Positions 17,405 to 25,609 of a DNA stretch of 64,000 nt are shown here, one piece after another. This DNA comes from Burkholderiaceae bacterium (GTDB lineage: Bacteria > Pseudomonadota > Gammaproteobacteria > Burkholderiales > Burkholderiaceae_C). Position 1 is the stretch's first letter. Every line of letters begins with the position of its first letter. The notes beneath the pieces were generated by a model. It saw only the letters and a program-made list of their open reading frames with translations, did not search any database and had not been told where the DNA came from. The DNA lies in NCBI GenBank assembly GCA_026125795.1, contig JAHCKM010000001.1:1364001-1428000 (forward strand), read 5' to 3'. The position numbers were made by a program, and so were the translations under genes.

Positions 17405-18082
17405 GTGAGCACCGCCGCGCTGTGGACGACCATCGTCGCGCTCGGCCTGTACCACGGGCTGAACCCGGCGATGGGCTGGCCGCTGGCGGTGGCCAACGGC
17501 ATGGTGCAGCACCGCGCCGCCGCGCTGCCCGCCACGCTGCTGCCGCTGGCCGGGGGGCACTTCGCGGCGATGGCGGTGGTGCTGCTGCCCTGGATCTGGC
17601 TCGCGTGGTACGCGCAGTGGAGCCTCGCGATCCGCGTCGGCGCGGCGGCGCTGGTGCTGGGCTTCGGCCTCTACAAGCTGCTGCGGCCGCGCCACCCGCG
17701 TGCGCTGGCCGCCATACCGCCGTCGCGGCTGGCGTGGTGGTCGTTCCTGATGGCCACGGCACACGGCGCCGGCCTGATGCTGTTGCCTTTCATGATCGGC
17801 CTGTGCACCGCGGCGCCGCCGGCAGGCGACGCCGCTGCGCGGTGGGTCGAACGGGGTCATGCCGCGCTGAGCGACCTGCTCGCGCAATCGGGCACCGCCA
17901 CGGCGCTCGCGGTGGCGGGCGCGCACACGCTGGCGATGCTGGTCGCAGGTCTGGCGATGGCCTGGGTGGTGTATCGCTACCTGGGCTTGCGCGTGCTGCG
18001 CAGCCTGTGGTTCAACCTCGACCGCGTGTGGGGCGCCAGCCTGGTGCTGGCCGGCGCCGCGGGGGTCGCGATGGCGCTGTGA
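17405..18082 (+). CDS. integral membrane protein, partner of SBP56 gene
   Basis: A 225-residue protein with about six hydrophobic segments; I do not recognise a named family. GGAGG at 17396-17400 favours the GTG at 17405. Two histidine motifs, GLYHGLNPAMGWPLAVANG (near 13-31) and MATAHGAGLMLLPFM (near 115-129), fall within membrane helices and loosely recall metal-permease or redox-carrier proteins with paired membrane histidines. Being directly behind the SBP56 gene, it may supply copper or electrons or anchor the enzyme (inference). It ends 12 bp from the convergent CoA-ligase gene. Confidence 0.7.
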   Translation: MSTAALWTTIVALGLYHGLNPAMGWPLAVANGMVQHRAAALPATLLPLAGGHFAAMAVVLLPWIWLAWYAQWSLAIRVGAAALVLGFGLYKLLRPRHPRALAAIPPSRLAWWSFLMATAHGAGLMLLPFMIGLCTAAPPAGDAAARWVERGHAALSDLLAQSGTATALAVAGAHTLAMLVAGLAMAWVVYRYLGLRVLRSLWFNLDRVWGASLVLAGAAGVAMAL

Positions 18083-18094
18083 GCGTCGCGGCGC

Positions 18095-20224
18095 CTACAG
18101 CAGGCCGGCTCCGCGCGCCCACTTGTACTTGGCACCCAGCACCGCCACCGGAATTTCCGTGCTGTAGGCGTATGCCGGCACGCCGTGCTGATAGAGGTAC
18201 TCGGCAGCCTCCTCGACCTGCACGTCGCCGGCCAGCGACGCGACCATCGGCTTGCGGATGCCCTGGGCTTCCATCTCCTGCTTGACCTCGACGATCAGCT
18301 TGGCGAACACCATCGGCGGCGTGATGATGGTGTGCCAGTAGCCGAGGATCAGCGAGTGGATGCGCGGGTCCGACAAGCCCAGCTTCACGGTGTTCTTGTA
18401 GGTGGTGGGCGGCTCGCCGCCGGTGATGTCCACCGGGTTGCCGGCGGCGCCGAACGGCGGGATGAACTTGCGGAACGCCGCGTCCAGATCGGCCGGCATC
18501 GCCATCAGCTTGAGGTTGTTGTCGACGCAGGCGTCGGACAACAGCACGCCCGAACCGCCGGCGCCGGTGATGATGACCACGTTCTCGCCCTGGGGCGTGG
18601 GCAGCACCGGCACGCCGCGCGCAAAGTCGAGCAGGTCGCGCAGGCTGCGCGCGCGGATCACGCCGCTTTGTGCCAGCACGTCTTCGTAGATCTTGTCGTT
18701 GCCGGCCAGCGCGCCGGTGTGCGAGCTCGCGGCCTTGGCGCCGGCGCTGGTGCGGCCGGCCTTCAGCACGATGACGGGCTTCTTCTTCGACACGCGCTTG
18801 GCCACCTCGGCGAACGCGCGGCCGTCCTTCAGGTCTTCGCAGTGCTGCGCGATCACCTGTGTGTTGTCGTCCTGCTCGAAGAAGGTGAGCAGGTCATCCT
18901 CGTCGATGTCGCTCTTGTTGCCCAGGCCGACGATCGCCGACACGCCCATCTTGGCGGAGCGCGAGAAGCCGATGATCGCCATGCCGATGCCGCCCGATTG
19001 CGACGACAGCGCCGCCGAGCCCTTGACGTCGTAGGCGGTGCAGAACGTGGCGCACAGGTTGGAGTGCGTGTAGTAGAAGCCGTAGATGTTGGGACCCATC
19101 AGGCGCACGTTGTACTTGCGCCCGATGTCCTGGATCTCCTTCTGGCCCTCGTGGTTGCCGGTCTCGGCAAACCCTGACGGGATCAGCACCGCGCCGGGGA
19201 TCTTCTTCTCGCCGCACTCGACCAGCGCGCCGGCCACCAGCTTGGCGGGGATCGCGAACACCGCGACGTCGATCTCGCCCGGCACGTCCTTGACGCTCTT
19301 GTAGGCCTTGTAGCCGAGGATCTCGTCGGCCTTGGGATGGATCGGCAGGATCTGGCCCTTGTAGCCGCCGTTGATGAGGTTCTTCATCACCGAGTTGCCG
19401 ATCTTGCCGTCTTCCGAACTGGCGCCGATCACCGCCACCGCCTTGGGCTTCATGATGCGGTTCATCGCCGTCACGATCTCCTGCTGCGACGGACGGTAGC
19501 GCTGCTCCTTGGGCTCGAAGTCGCACACGATGCGCACGTCGGCCGCGGTGGCACCCTTTGCAGTGGCGAACACCGGGTTCAGATCGAGCTCGGAGATCTC
19601 GGGGAAGTCGTTCACCAGCTCGCTCACGCGCACGATCAGGCTGGCCAGCGCCTCGCGGTTCACCGGCTCGCCGCCGCGCACACCTTTCAACATCTCGGCC
19701 GCCTGGATGCCGTCGAGCATGCTCAACGCATCGTTCTGCGTTGCCGGCGCGAGGCGGAACGTGATGTCCTTCAGCACCTCGACCAGAACGCCGCCCAAGC
19801 CGAACGCCACCAGCTTGCCGAAGCTGCCGTCGGTGACCGCACCGACGATCACCTCCTGCCCGCCGCCCAGCATCTGCTGCACCTGCACGCCGACGATCTT
19901 GGCGTCGGCCTTGTACTTCTTGGCGTTGGCCAGGATGGTGTCGTAGCCCTTCACCGCGTCGTCGGGCGTCTTCACGCCCACCAGCACGCCGCCGGCTTCG
20001 GTCTTGTGCAGGATGTCGGGCGACACGATCTTCAGCACCACCGGCCCGCCCATTTGCTGGGCCAGCTTGCCGGCCTCGGCGGCCGACGTAGCCACGCCTT
20101 CTTGTGGCACGGGGATGCCATAGGCATCACAGACCAACTTGCCTTCTGGGGCCGTGAGGGCGGTGCGCTTGTCGGCGCGCACGCGGTCGAGCAGTTGTCG
20201 CACGGCGGCTTTGTCGTATGCCAT
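18095..20224 (-). CDS. acyl-CoA synthetase (NDP-forming), fused ATP-grasp and CoA-binding modules
   Basis: A 709-residue two-part enzyme of the ADP-forming acetyl-CoA synthetase / Pat-like family. Residues about 1-235 are an ATP-grasp domain (PVVLKIVSPDILHKTEAGGV); from about 250 come the CoA-binding Rossmann domain (AVAVIGASSEDGKIGNSVMK) and two succinyl-CoA-ligase-like flavodoxin domains with the phosphohistidine segment SSHTGALAGND. The order (ATP-grasp first) is the reverse of some homologues. GGAGA lies before the ATG at 20224. Position beside oxc/frc and behind an FNR-type box suggests activation of oxalate or another carboxylate to its CoA ester, but the acyl substrate cannot be read from sequence. 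Cytoplasmic. Confidence 0.85.
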   Translation of the reverse strand: MAYDKAAVRQLLDRVRADKRTALTAPEGKLVCDAYGIPVPQEGVATSAAEAGKLAQQMGGPVVLKIVSPDILHKTEAGGVLVGVKTPDDAVKGYDTILANAKKYKADAKIVGVQVQQMLGGGQEVIVGAVTDGSFGKLVAFGLGGVLVEVLKDITFRLAPATQNDALSMLDGIQAAEMLKGVRGGEPVNREALASLIVRVSELVNDFPEISELDLNPVFATAKGATAADVRIVCDFEPKEQRYRPSQQEIVTAMNRIMKPKAVAVIGASSEDGKIGNSVMKNLINGGYKGQILPIHPKADEILGYKAYKSVKDVPGEIDVAVFAIPAKLVAGALVECGEKKIPGAVLIPSGFAETGNHEGQKEIQDIGRKYNVRLMGPNIYGFYYTHSNLCATFCTAYDVKGSAALSSQSGGIGMAIIGFSRSAKMGVSAIVGLGNKSDIDEDDLLTFFEQDDNTQVIAQHCEDLKDGRAFAEVAKRVSKKKPVIVLKAGRTSAGAKAASSHTGALAGNDKIYEDVLAQSGVIRARSLRDLLDFARGVPVLPTPQGENVVIITGAGGSGVLLSDACVDNNLKLMAMPADLDAAFRKFIPPFGAAGNPVDITGGEPPTTYKNTVKLGLSDPRIHSLILGYWHTIITPPMVFAKLIVEVKQEMEAQGIRKPMVASLAGDVQVEEAAEYLYQHGVPAYAYSTEIPVAVLGAKYKWARGAGLL

Positions 20225-20316
20225 GTCTGTCTCCGGTTCAAATGGCCTGGGCTCGCACCGGTTTCGGCGCGTGAGGCGGGCGGCAAAATTCTGCGCGGAG
20301 CCTCGTTCCGGAACCA

Positions 20317-20359
20317 TTGACTGCGGTCAAGATTCGGACAAACACCCCCTGGCTAGAAT
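20317..20359 (+). promoter_or_regulatory. FNR-type box and promoter of the PanE-like gene
   Basis: TTGACTGCGGTCAA (20317-20330) is identical to the tctC box. Rightward, TAGAAT at 20354-20359 lies with its centre 33 bp from the box centre, the same geometry as at oxc, pointing to class II activation of the gene at 20428. Leftward, toward the CoA ligase start at 20224 (93 bp away), only a poor -10 is seen, but the symmetric box could serve both. Confidence 0.75.
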
Positions 20360-20427
20360 TTGGCGCAGTTGCAGCATCGAATGCGCCGCACGGGCACCGC
20401 ACCCGAGGCGCTCCAAGCAGGGGGATC

Positions 20428-21411
20428 ATGAAGTTCGCAATCATCGGCGCCGGCGCCATCGGTGGCTACGTCGGGGCCAAACTGGCGCTGGCCGGCGACG
20501 AGGTCACGTTTCTCGTGCGCGGCGCCAACCTGGAGGCGATCCGCCGCGACGGCATCAAGCTGATCGCCGCCGACGGCACCGAGCAGGTGGCGCGCGACGT
20601 GCGCGCCACCAACGACTACCGTGCCGCCGGCGTGCACGACGTGGTGGTGCTGGCCATGAAGGCGCACCAGCTCGACGCGGTGGCCGACGACGTGCAGCAC
20701 CTGTGCGGCGCGCGCACGGTGATCGTGCCGATGCAAAACGGCATCCCGTACTGGTACTTCAAGAAGCACGGCGGCCCGTTCGAGAACCACTGGCTGCACA
20801 GCGTCGATCCGAGCGGCCGCATCGGCCGCGCGATTCCCGCCGATCGTGTGATCGGCTGCGTGGTGTATCCGGCCAGCGAGCTGGTGGCGCCCGGAGTCGT
20901 GCGCCACATCGAAGGCGACCGCTTTCCGCTTGGCGAGATCGATGGCTCGATCAGCGAACGTGCGCAAGCGCTGAGCGCGGCCTTCGTGCGCGCCGGATTC
21001 AAGGCGCCGGTGCTCGACAACATCCGCGCCGAGATCTGGCTCAAGCTGTGGGGGAACCTGGTGTTCAATCCGGTCAGCGCACTGACGCGCGCCACGCTCG
21101 AAGGCATCGCCAGGTTCGAACCCACGCGCGATCTGGCGGCGCAGATGATGGCCGAGGCGCAGGCCGTGGCCAACAAGCTCGGCATCACGTTTCGCGTGTC
21201 GATCGACAAGCGCATCGCCGGCGCCGAGAAGGTGGGTGCGCACAAGACCTCGATGCTGCAGGACGTGGAGGCCGGCCGCGAGCCGGAGGTGGAAGCCTTG
21301 GTCGGCTCGGTGGTCGAGCTGGCGCGGCTGACGCACACGCCCACGCCGCACATCGATGCGGTGTATGCGTTGACGCGACTGCTCGGCCGACAGGTGGCGG
21401 CACCGGCGTGA
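20428..21411 (+). CDS. ketopantoate reductase (PanE/ApbA) family protein
   Basis: A 327-residue NADPH-dependent 2-oxoacid reductase-type protein. The N-terminal Rossmann motif is GAGAIGG (about 7-13) and the middle contains MQNGIPYWY with the family asparagine. The C-terminal helical domain has the catalytic lysine region EIWLKLWGNLVFNPVSAL (about 204-221), matching the K..N pattern of PanE. AGGGGG lies just before the ATG at 20428. True PanE makes pantoate for CoA; here the FNR-type promoter and the oxalate neighbours make reduction of another 2-oxoacid (for instance glyoxylate or tartronate-type) possible. The MBL-fold gene starts 49 bp downstream. Confidence 0.8.
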   Translation: MKFAIIGAGAIGGYVGAKLALAGDEVTFLVRGANLEAIRRDGIKLIAADGTEQVARDVRATNDYRAAGVHDVVVLAMKAHQLDAVADDVQHLCGARTVIVPMQNGIPYWYFKKHGGPFENHWLHSVDPSGRIGRAIPADRVIGCVVYPASELVAPGVVRHIEGDRFPLGEIDGSISERAQALSAAFVRAGFKAPVLDNIRAEIWLKLWGNLVFNPVSALTRATLEGIARFEPTRDLAAQMMAEAQAVANKLGITFRVSIDKRIAGAEKVGAHKTSMLQDVEAGREPEVEALVGSVVELARLTHTPTPHIDAVYALTRLLGRQVAAPA

Positions 21412-21460
21412 TCCGCGCATGCTTGCGCCGCCGTGCGCCCGGCACCATGATCGGCATCGC

Positions 21461-22564
21461 ATGACTGCCGAAACCGCACCCAAGGTCAGCGCCGACGGCC
21501 GTCCCGACGAAGGCTTGGGGCTCAGCTACCCCTGCGGCACGGCACCCGAGAGCGGGCACGGCCGCGAGATCGTGCCCGGCGTGCGCTGGCTGCGCATGCA
21601 CCTGCCATGGGCGCTGGCTCACATCAACCTGTATGCCATCGCCGACGACGGCGGCTGGGCCATGGTCGATACCGGCGCGCAGACGCGCGAGGCGCTGGCC
21701 AACTGGACGCGTGCGCTGGCGGCCGAAGACGCGCTTGCCGGCCGGCGCATCACGCGCGTGTTCGTCACACACATGCACCCCGATCACGTCGGCATGGCCG
21801 GCTGGCTGACGCGGCGCTTCGACGCGCGGCTGTGGATGACGCGGCTCGAGTACCTCACGTGCCGCACGCTGGTGGCCGACACCGGCCGCGAGGCCCCCGA
21901 CGACGGCGTGCGCTTCTACCGGCGCGCCGGCTGGAGCGACGAGGCGATCGAGCACTATCGCGTGCGCTTCGGCAGCTTCGGCCGCGTGGTGCACGCGCTG
22001 CCCGACAGCTTCAGGCGCCTGCACGATGGCGAGACGGTTCGCATCGGCGCTCACGACTGGCGCGTGATCGTCGGCAACGGCCATTCGCCCGAACATGCGT
22101 GTCTGCACAACGATGAGCTGAAGCTGCTGGTGTCGGGCGACCAGGTGCTGCCGCGCATCTCGTCGAACGTGTCGGTGTTCCCCACCGAGCCCGATGCCGA
22201 CCCGCTGGCCGACTGGATCGCGTCGATCGCCAAGCTGCGCGCTGCGGTGCCCGACGACGTGCTGGTGCTGCCGTCGCACGGCGAGCCGTTTCGTGGCCTG
22301 CACGCGCGGCTCGACCGGCTTGCGTCGGGTCATGAGAAGAGCCTGGTGCGACTGCGCCGTGCGTTGTCCGAACCGAGGCGCGCCATCGATGTGTTCGGCG
22401 CGCTGTTCGCGCGCCCGATCGAAGGACCCGAGCTGCTGGGCATGGCCACCGGCGAAAGCATCGCGCACCTCAACCATCTGGTGGCGCGCGGCGAGGCCGT
22501 GCGCGAGCCCGGTACCGACGGGGTGCTGCGCTACCGCTTGCGCGACGCACTCGCCGGCGCCTGA
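21461..22564 (+). CDS. MBL-fold metallo-hydrolase
   Basis: A 367-residue metallo-beta-lactamase-fold protein. The zinc-binding motif THMHPDHVG lies at about 103-111 (H104, H106, D108, H109), with further ligands in NGHSPEH (near 206-212), a GDQVLP loop (about 226-231) and a late histidine in LPSHGEP. A C-terminal helical extension (about 290-360) resembles the DNA-binding-like tail of the glyoxalase-II-related and LACTB2 subgroup. The likely reaction is hydrolysis of a thioester or ester, but no substrate can be named. It is co-oriented with the PanE-like gene and its 3' end overlaps the convergent MarR gene by 34 bp. Confidence 0.8.
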   Translation: MTAETAPKVSADGRPDEGLGLSYPCGTAPESGHGREIVPGVRWLRMHLPWALAHINLYAIADDGGWAMVDTGAQTREALANWTRALAAEDALAGRRITRVFVTHMHPDHVGMAGWLTRRFDARLWMTRLEYLTCRTLVADTGREAPDDGVRFYRRAGWSDEAIEHYRVRFGSFGRVVHALPDSFRRLHDGETVRIGAHDWRVIVGNGHSPEHACLHNDELKLLVSGDQVLPRISSNVSVFPTEPDADPLADWIASIAKLRAAVPDDVLVLPSHGEPFRGLHARLDRLASGHEKSLVRLRRALSEPRRAIDVFGALFARPIEGPELLGMATGESIAHLNHLVARGEAVREPGTDGVLRYRLRDALAGA

Positions 22565-23049
22565 GCGCCAAACTCGCGCGCCACGCCGACCAGCCAGCGG
22601 CGCACCACCGGCTCGCTGCGCGCGTCGAGCAGCGCCAGCATGCGCTGCTCGATGCGATCGGCCAGTTGCCGGCAGCGCACCAGGCGACGCCGTCCGGCGG
22701 CACTGACCTCCAGCCGCAGCACGCGGCCGTGCGCTTCATGCGGCACGCGGTTCACCAGCGCGTCGCGCTCGAGCTTGCGCACCACCAGGTTGATGGTCTG
22801 CGGCGTCAACTGCGTGAGGCGCGCCAGATCGGCGCCCGACAGGCCGGGATACGCCTGCAGCAGCGTCAGCACGAGGAACTGCGGGCTGGTGAGCCCCTCG
22901 CGCGCCAGCTCGGCATCGAGCGCCCAACGCACCGCACCGCCGGCCTGGCGCAGCAGGTAGGCGATGTGCCCTTCGGTGCCGCGCCGGCCCTCGCCGACGC
23001 CGGGCACAACAGCGGCCGGGCGGCGCGGGTCGGAATCGGGTGTCAGCAC
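22531..23049 (-). CDS. MarR-family transcriptional regulator
   Basis: A 172-residue MarR-type protein. The winged helix is clear: LTSPQFLVLTLLQAYPGLSG (about 49-68), LARLTQLTPQTINLVVRKLE recognition region (about 75-94), then the wing RVPHEAHGRVLRLEVS. The GTG at 23049 is the longest start and falls inside a palindromic operator; a later start is possible. Dimeric, cytoplasmic, probably releasing DNA on binding a small aromatic or similar ligand. It is divergent from the NTF2-like gene across two tandem palindromes and may also control the liv operon behind that gene. Confidence 0.85.
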   Translation of the reverse strand: MLTPDSDPRRPAAVVPGVGEGRRGTEGHIAYLLRQAGGAVRWALDAELAREGLTSPQFLVLTLLQAYPGLSGADLARLTQLTPQTINLVVRKLERDALVNRVPHEAHGRVLRLEVSAAGRRRLVRCRQLADRIEQRMLALLDARSEPVVRRWLVGVAREFGAQAPASASRKR

Positions 23050-23075
23050 GTTGACATGATATCAGCACGCTGACA
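23041..23075. promoter_or_regulatory. two tandem palindromic operators, likely MarR sites
   Basis: TGTCAGCACGTTGACA (23041-23056) and TATCAGCACGCTGACA (23060-23075) share TCAGCACG and both read as TGTCA...TGACA palindromes. Their centres are 19 bp apart, about two helical turns, so two dimers could sit on one face. They overlap the MarR start and lie about 40 bp before the NTF2-like gene. Confidence 0.7.
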
Positions 23076-23113
23076 ACATGTGTGCACCGTTTTCCCACCG
23101 AGAGAGAATCAAC

Positions 23114-23530
23114 ATGCTCGACCTCGACCCTCGCAACGCCGCCGTGCTGGGCGCGCACATCAAGGCGGAGATGGCCTTCGACATGGAGGCCACGCTGGCC
23201 ACGTTGACCGATGACTGCATCTTCGAAGACATGCCCACCGGGCAGCGCTACACCGGCAAGGACGAGGTGCGGCGCTACTACAGCCAGTGGTGGTCGGCGT
23301 TCGGCAACCTGCCGTCGGGCAGCCGGCGCCACGTGCCCGCCGCCGACTCGATCATCGTGGAGACGCGCTTCGTCGGCACGCACCGCGGCGTGTTTGAAGG
23401 CGTGGCGCCGAGCGGCCGTGCGATCGACCTGCCGATCGCCATCTTCATCGGCTTTCGCAACGGCCTGATGTCGGGCGAGCGCTTCTACTACGACCGCGCC
23501 ACGCTGCTGTCGCAGATCGGCGCACGCTGA
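23114..23530 (+). CDS. NTF2-fold / SnoaL-like protein
   Basis: A 138-residue cone-shaped alpha+beta protein of the NTF2/SnoaL type. Helix 1 is followed by MEATLATLTDDCIFEDMPTG (about 26-45), the usual start of the fold, then RYTGKDEVRRYYSQWWSAF, and a strand-rich second half. The start at 23114 has GAGAGA upstream. Such proteins are small cyclases, isomerases or simple ligand binders; no catalytic residue set can be assigned. It is the likely target of the divergent MarR repressor. The liv operon begins 127 bp downstream. Confidence 0.75.
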   Translation: MLDLDPRNAAVLGAHIKAEMAFDMEATLATLTDDCIFEDMPTGQRYTGKDEVRRYYSQWWSAFGNLPSGSRRHVPAADSIIVETRFVGTHRGVFEGVAPSGRAIDLPIAIFIGFRNGLMSGERFYYDRATLLSQIGAR

Positions 23531-23657
23531 ACGCGCGGGCGCTCGCCGACCACACTTCAGCCAGCGCGCGAGTTAGGGGATTCCCGTCCGGCGCGCGCCC
23601 TGGCGCAACGGCATGCTTGGCACTCGCGCCCGGACGGGCGGCGAGGGTGGGGCGGGC

Positions 23658-24533
23658 GTGACCTTTCTGCAGGTGTTGATCTCCGGCGTGTCGCAGGGCT
23701 GCATCTACGCCCTGATCGCGCTCGGCTTCGTGCTGATCTACAAGGCCACCGAGACGGTCAACTTCGCGCAGGGCGAGTTGATGATGCTCGGCGCCTTTGC
23801 CGGGCTGGCGCTGATGGAGGTGGCGCAGCTGCCGTTCTTCGTGGCCGCGGTGCTGGCGATCGCGGCGATGGCGGCCTTCGGCGTGCTGCTGGAGCGCGTG
23901 GCGATCCGACCGATCCTCGGCCAGCCCCAGTTCACCATCGTGATGCTGACGATCGGCCTGGGTTACATGGCGCGCGGGCTGATGACGATGGTGCCCGTGT
24001 ACGGCAGCGAGACCCACGCGATGCAGGCACCGTACAAGGGCCAGGTGTGGAACCTGGGTGCGCTGGTGATCAGCGTCGAGCAGGTGATGGTGATCGTCGT
24101 CACCGTGCTGCTTTGCGGGCTGCTGTATCTCATGTTCAGCAAGAGCCGCGTCGGCATCGCGATGCAGGCCAGCTCGCAGAACCAGCTCGCCGCGTACTAC
24201 ATGGGCATCCCGGTGCAGCGCTTGAACGGGCTGGTGTGGGGCCTGTCCGCCGCGGTGGCGGCGATTGCCGGGCTGCTGCTGGCACCCTGGACCTTCGTGC
24301 ACGTCAACATGGGCCTGATCGGCCTGAAGGCGTTCCCGGCCGCGGTGGTGGGCGGCTTCGGCAGCCTGCCCGGCGCGATCGTCGGCGGCCTGATCATCGG
24401 CGTGATCGAGTCGCTGGCTGGCCTGTACATGCCCGAGGGCTTCAAGGACATCGCGGCCTACGTGGTGGTGCTGCTGATGCTGGTGATCAAGCCCAACGGT
24501 TTGTTCGGTGGGTCGGCGCGGAAGAAAGTCTGA
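23658..24533 (+). CDS. livH: branched-chain amino acid-type ABC transporter permease LivH
   Basis: A 291-residue inner-membrane permease with about eight hydrophobic segments. The N-terminal GVSQGCIYALIALGFVLIYK and TVNFAQGELMMLGA are the standard LivH opening, and the conserved cytoplasmic loop facing the ATPase is in the stretch AAYYMGIPVQRLNGLVWGLS (about 180-199). A GTG at 23658 is used because it begins at the family N-terminus; it lies after a G-rich ribosome site. Forms a heterodimer with LivM. Overlaps livM by one base. The substrate may be an aromatic or carboxylate instead of an amino acid (such systems are often repurposed). Confidence 0.88.
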   Translation: MTFLQVLISGVSQGCIYALIALGFVLIYKATETVNFAQGELMMLGAFAGLALMEVAQLPFFVAAVLAIAAMAAFGVLLERVAIRPILGQPQFTIVMLTIGLGYMARGLMTMVPVYGSETHAMQAPYKGQVWNLGALVISVEQVMVIVVTVLLCGLLYLMFSKSRVGIAMQASSQNQLAAYYMGIPVQRLNGLVWGLSAAVAAIAGLLLAPWTFVHVNMGLIGLKAFPAAVVGGFGSLPGAIVGGLIIGVIESLAGLYMPEGFKDIAAYVVVLLMLVIKPNGLFGGSARKKV

Positions 24534-25609
24534 TGCGCTTCATTTTCAAGACCCACTACGACCAGGACATCCGCCTGGTCAAGCACAGCGGGCAGACGTT
24601 CTGGTATTCGCTGCTGATGGTGGTGATGCTGGTCGCGCCGTGGGTCGTGGGTGACTACTGGCTGACGCAGCTGTCGTTCATCCTGATCTACTCGATCGCC
24701 GGGCTCGGATTGATGGTGCTGGCGGGGTTCACCGGCCTGGCGTCGCTCGGCCATGCGGCGTTCCTCGGCGTCGGTGCGTACACGCACGTCTTCCTGCTGA
24801 GCCTGGGCTGGCCGTTCCTGCTGGCCATGAGCACCGCGGCGGCGCTGTCGGCCTCGGTGGGGGTGATCGTCGGGTTGCCGGCGATGCGCGTGAAAGGCAT
24901 CTACCTCGCGATCGCCACGCAGGCGTTCGGCTTCATCGTCGAGGAGGTGTTCGCGCGTTGGGAGCACGTGACCGGCGGCAACGCCGGCAAGAGCGTGCCG
25001 GGCGTCGTGCTGTTCGGATTCGAGCTCGGCTCGGGCGAGGGCTTTTATTACCTGTGCCTCGTGTTGTGCGTGCTGGTGACACTGGGCGTGCTGAACCTGC
25101 TGCGCTCGGGCACCGGCCGTGCGTTCATCGCAATCCGCGATTCCGAGATCTCGGCGCAGAGCATGGGCATCCCGATCGCGCAGTACAAGACGCTGGCGTT
25201 CGCGATCTCGGCCGCGCTCACGGGGTTGGCCGGCGCGCTGTATGCGCACAAGCTGCGCTTCATCTCGCCGGATCAGTTCGGCGCGCTGCAGTCGATCGAG
25301 CTGCTGCTGCTGGTGGTGGTGGGCGGCCTCGGCTCGGTGCACGGCGCATTCCTCGGCGCGATCTTCCTGATCGCGATGCCGCAGTTGATCGCGGTCAGCA
25401 AGGATTTCCTGCCGCCGGCGATCGGCCAAGCCAGTGGATTGCAGGGTTTGATCTACGGCGCCGTGCTCGTGGGCATCGTGCTGTTCGAGCCGATGGGCAT
25501 GTATGGGCGCTGGCTGAAGATGCGCACCTATCTGCAGCTGTTCCCGTTCTACCGGCGGGGGATGTTCAAGCGGCAGAAGGCTTTTACCAAGTCGGAGCGG
25601 TTGCGGTGA
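24533..25609 (+). CDS. livM: branched-chain amino acid-type ABC transporter permease LivM
   Basis: A 358-residue permease with about ten hydrophobic segments. The signature GLASLGHAAFLGVGAY (about 67-82), then MRVKGIYLAIATQAFGFI and the ATPase-contact loop AIRDSEISAQSMGIPIAQYK (about 200-220) are typical LivM. The C-terminus carries an extra basic tail of about 30 residues. The ATG overlaps the livH stop (ATGA-type coupling). A 574-bp gap holding a structured repeat separates it from livG, which is unusual for a liv operon. Confidence 0.88.
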   Translation: MRFIFKTHYDQDIRLVKHSGQTFWYSLLMVVMLVAPWVVGDYWLTQLSFILIYSIAGLGLMVLAGFTGLASLGHAAFLGVGAYTHVFLLSLGWPFLLAMSTAAALSASVGVIVGLPAMRVKGIYLAIATQAFGFIVEEVFARWEHVTGGNAGKSVPGVVLFGFELGSGEGFYYLCLVLCVLVTLGVLNLLRSGTGRAFIAIRDSEISAQSMGIPIAQYKTLAFAISAALTGLAGALYAHKLRFISPDQFGALQSIELLLLVVVGGLGSVHGAFLGAIFLIAMPQLIAVSKDFLPPAIGQASGLQGLIYGAVLVGIVLFEPMGMYGRWLKMRTYLQLFPFYRRGMFKRQKAFTKSERLR

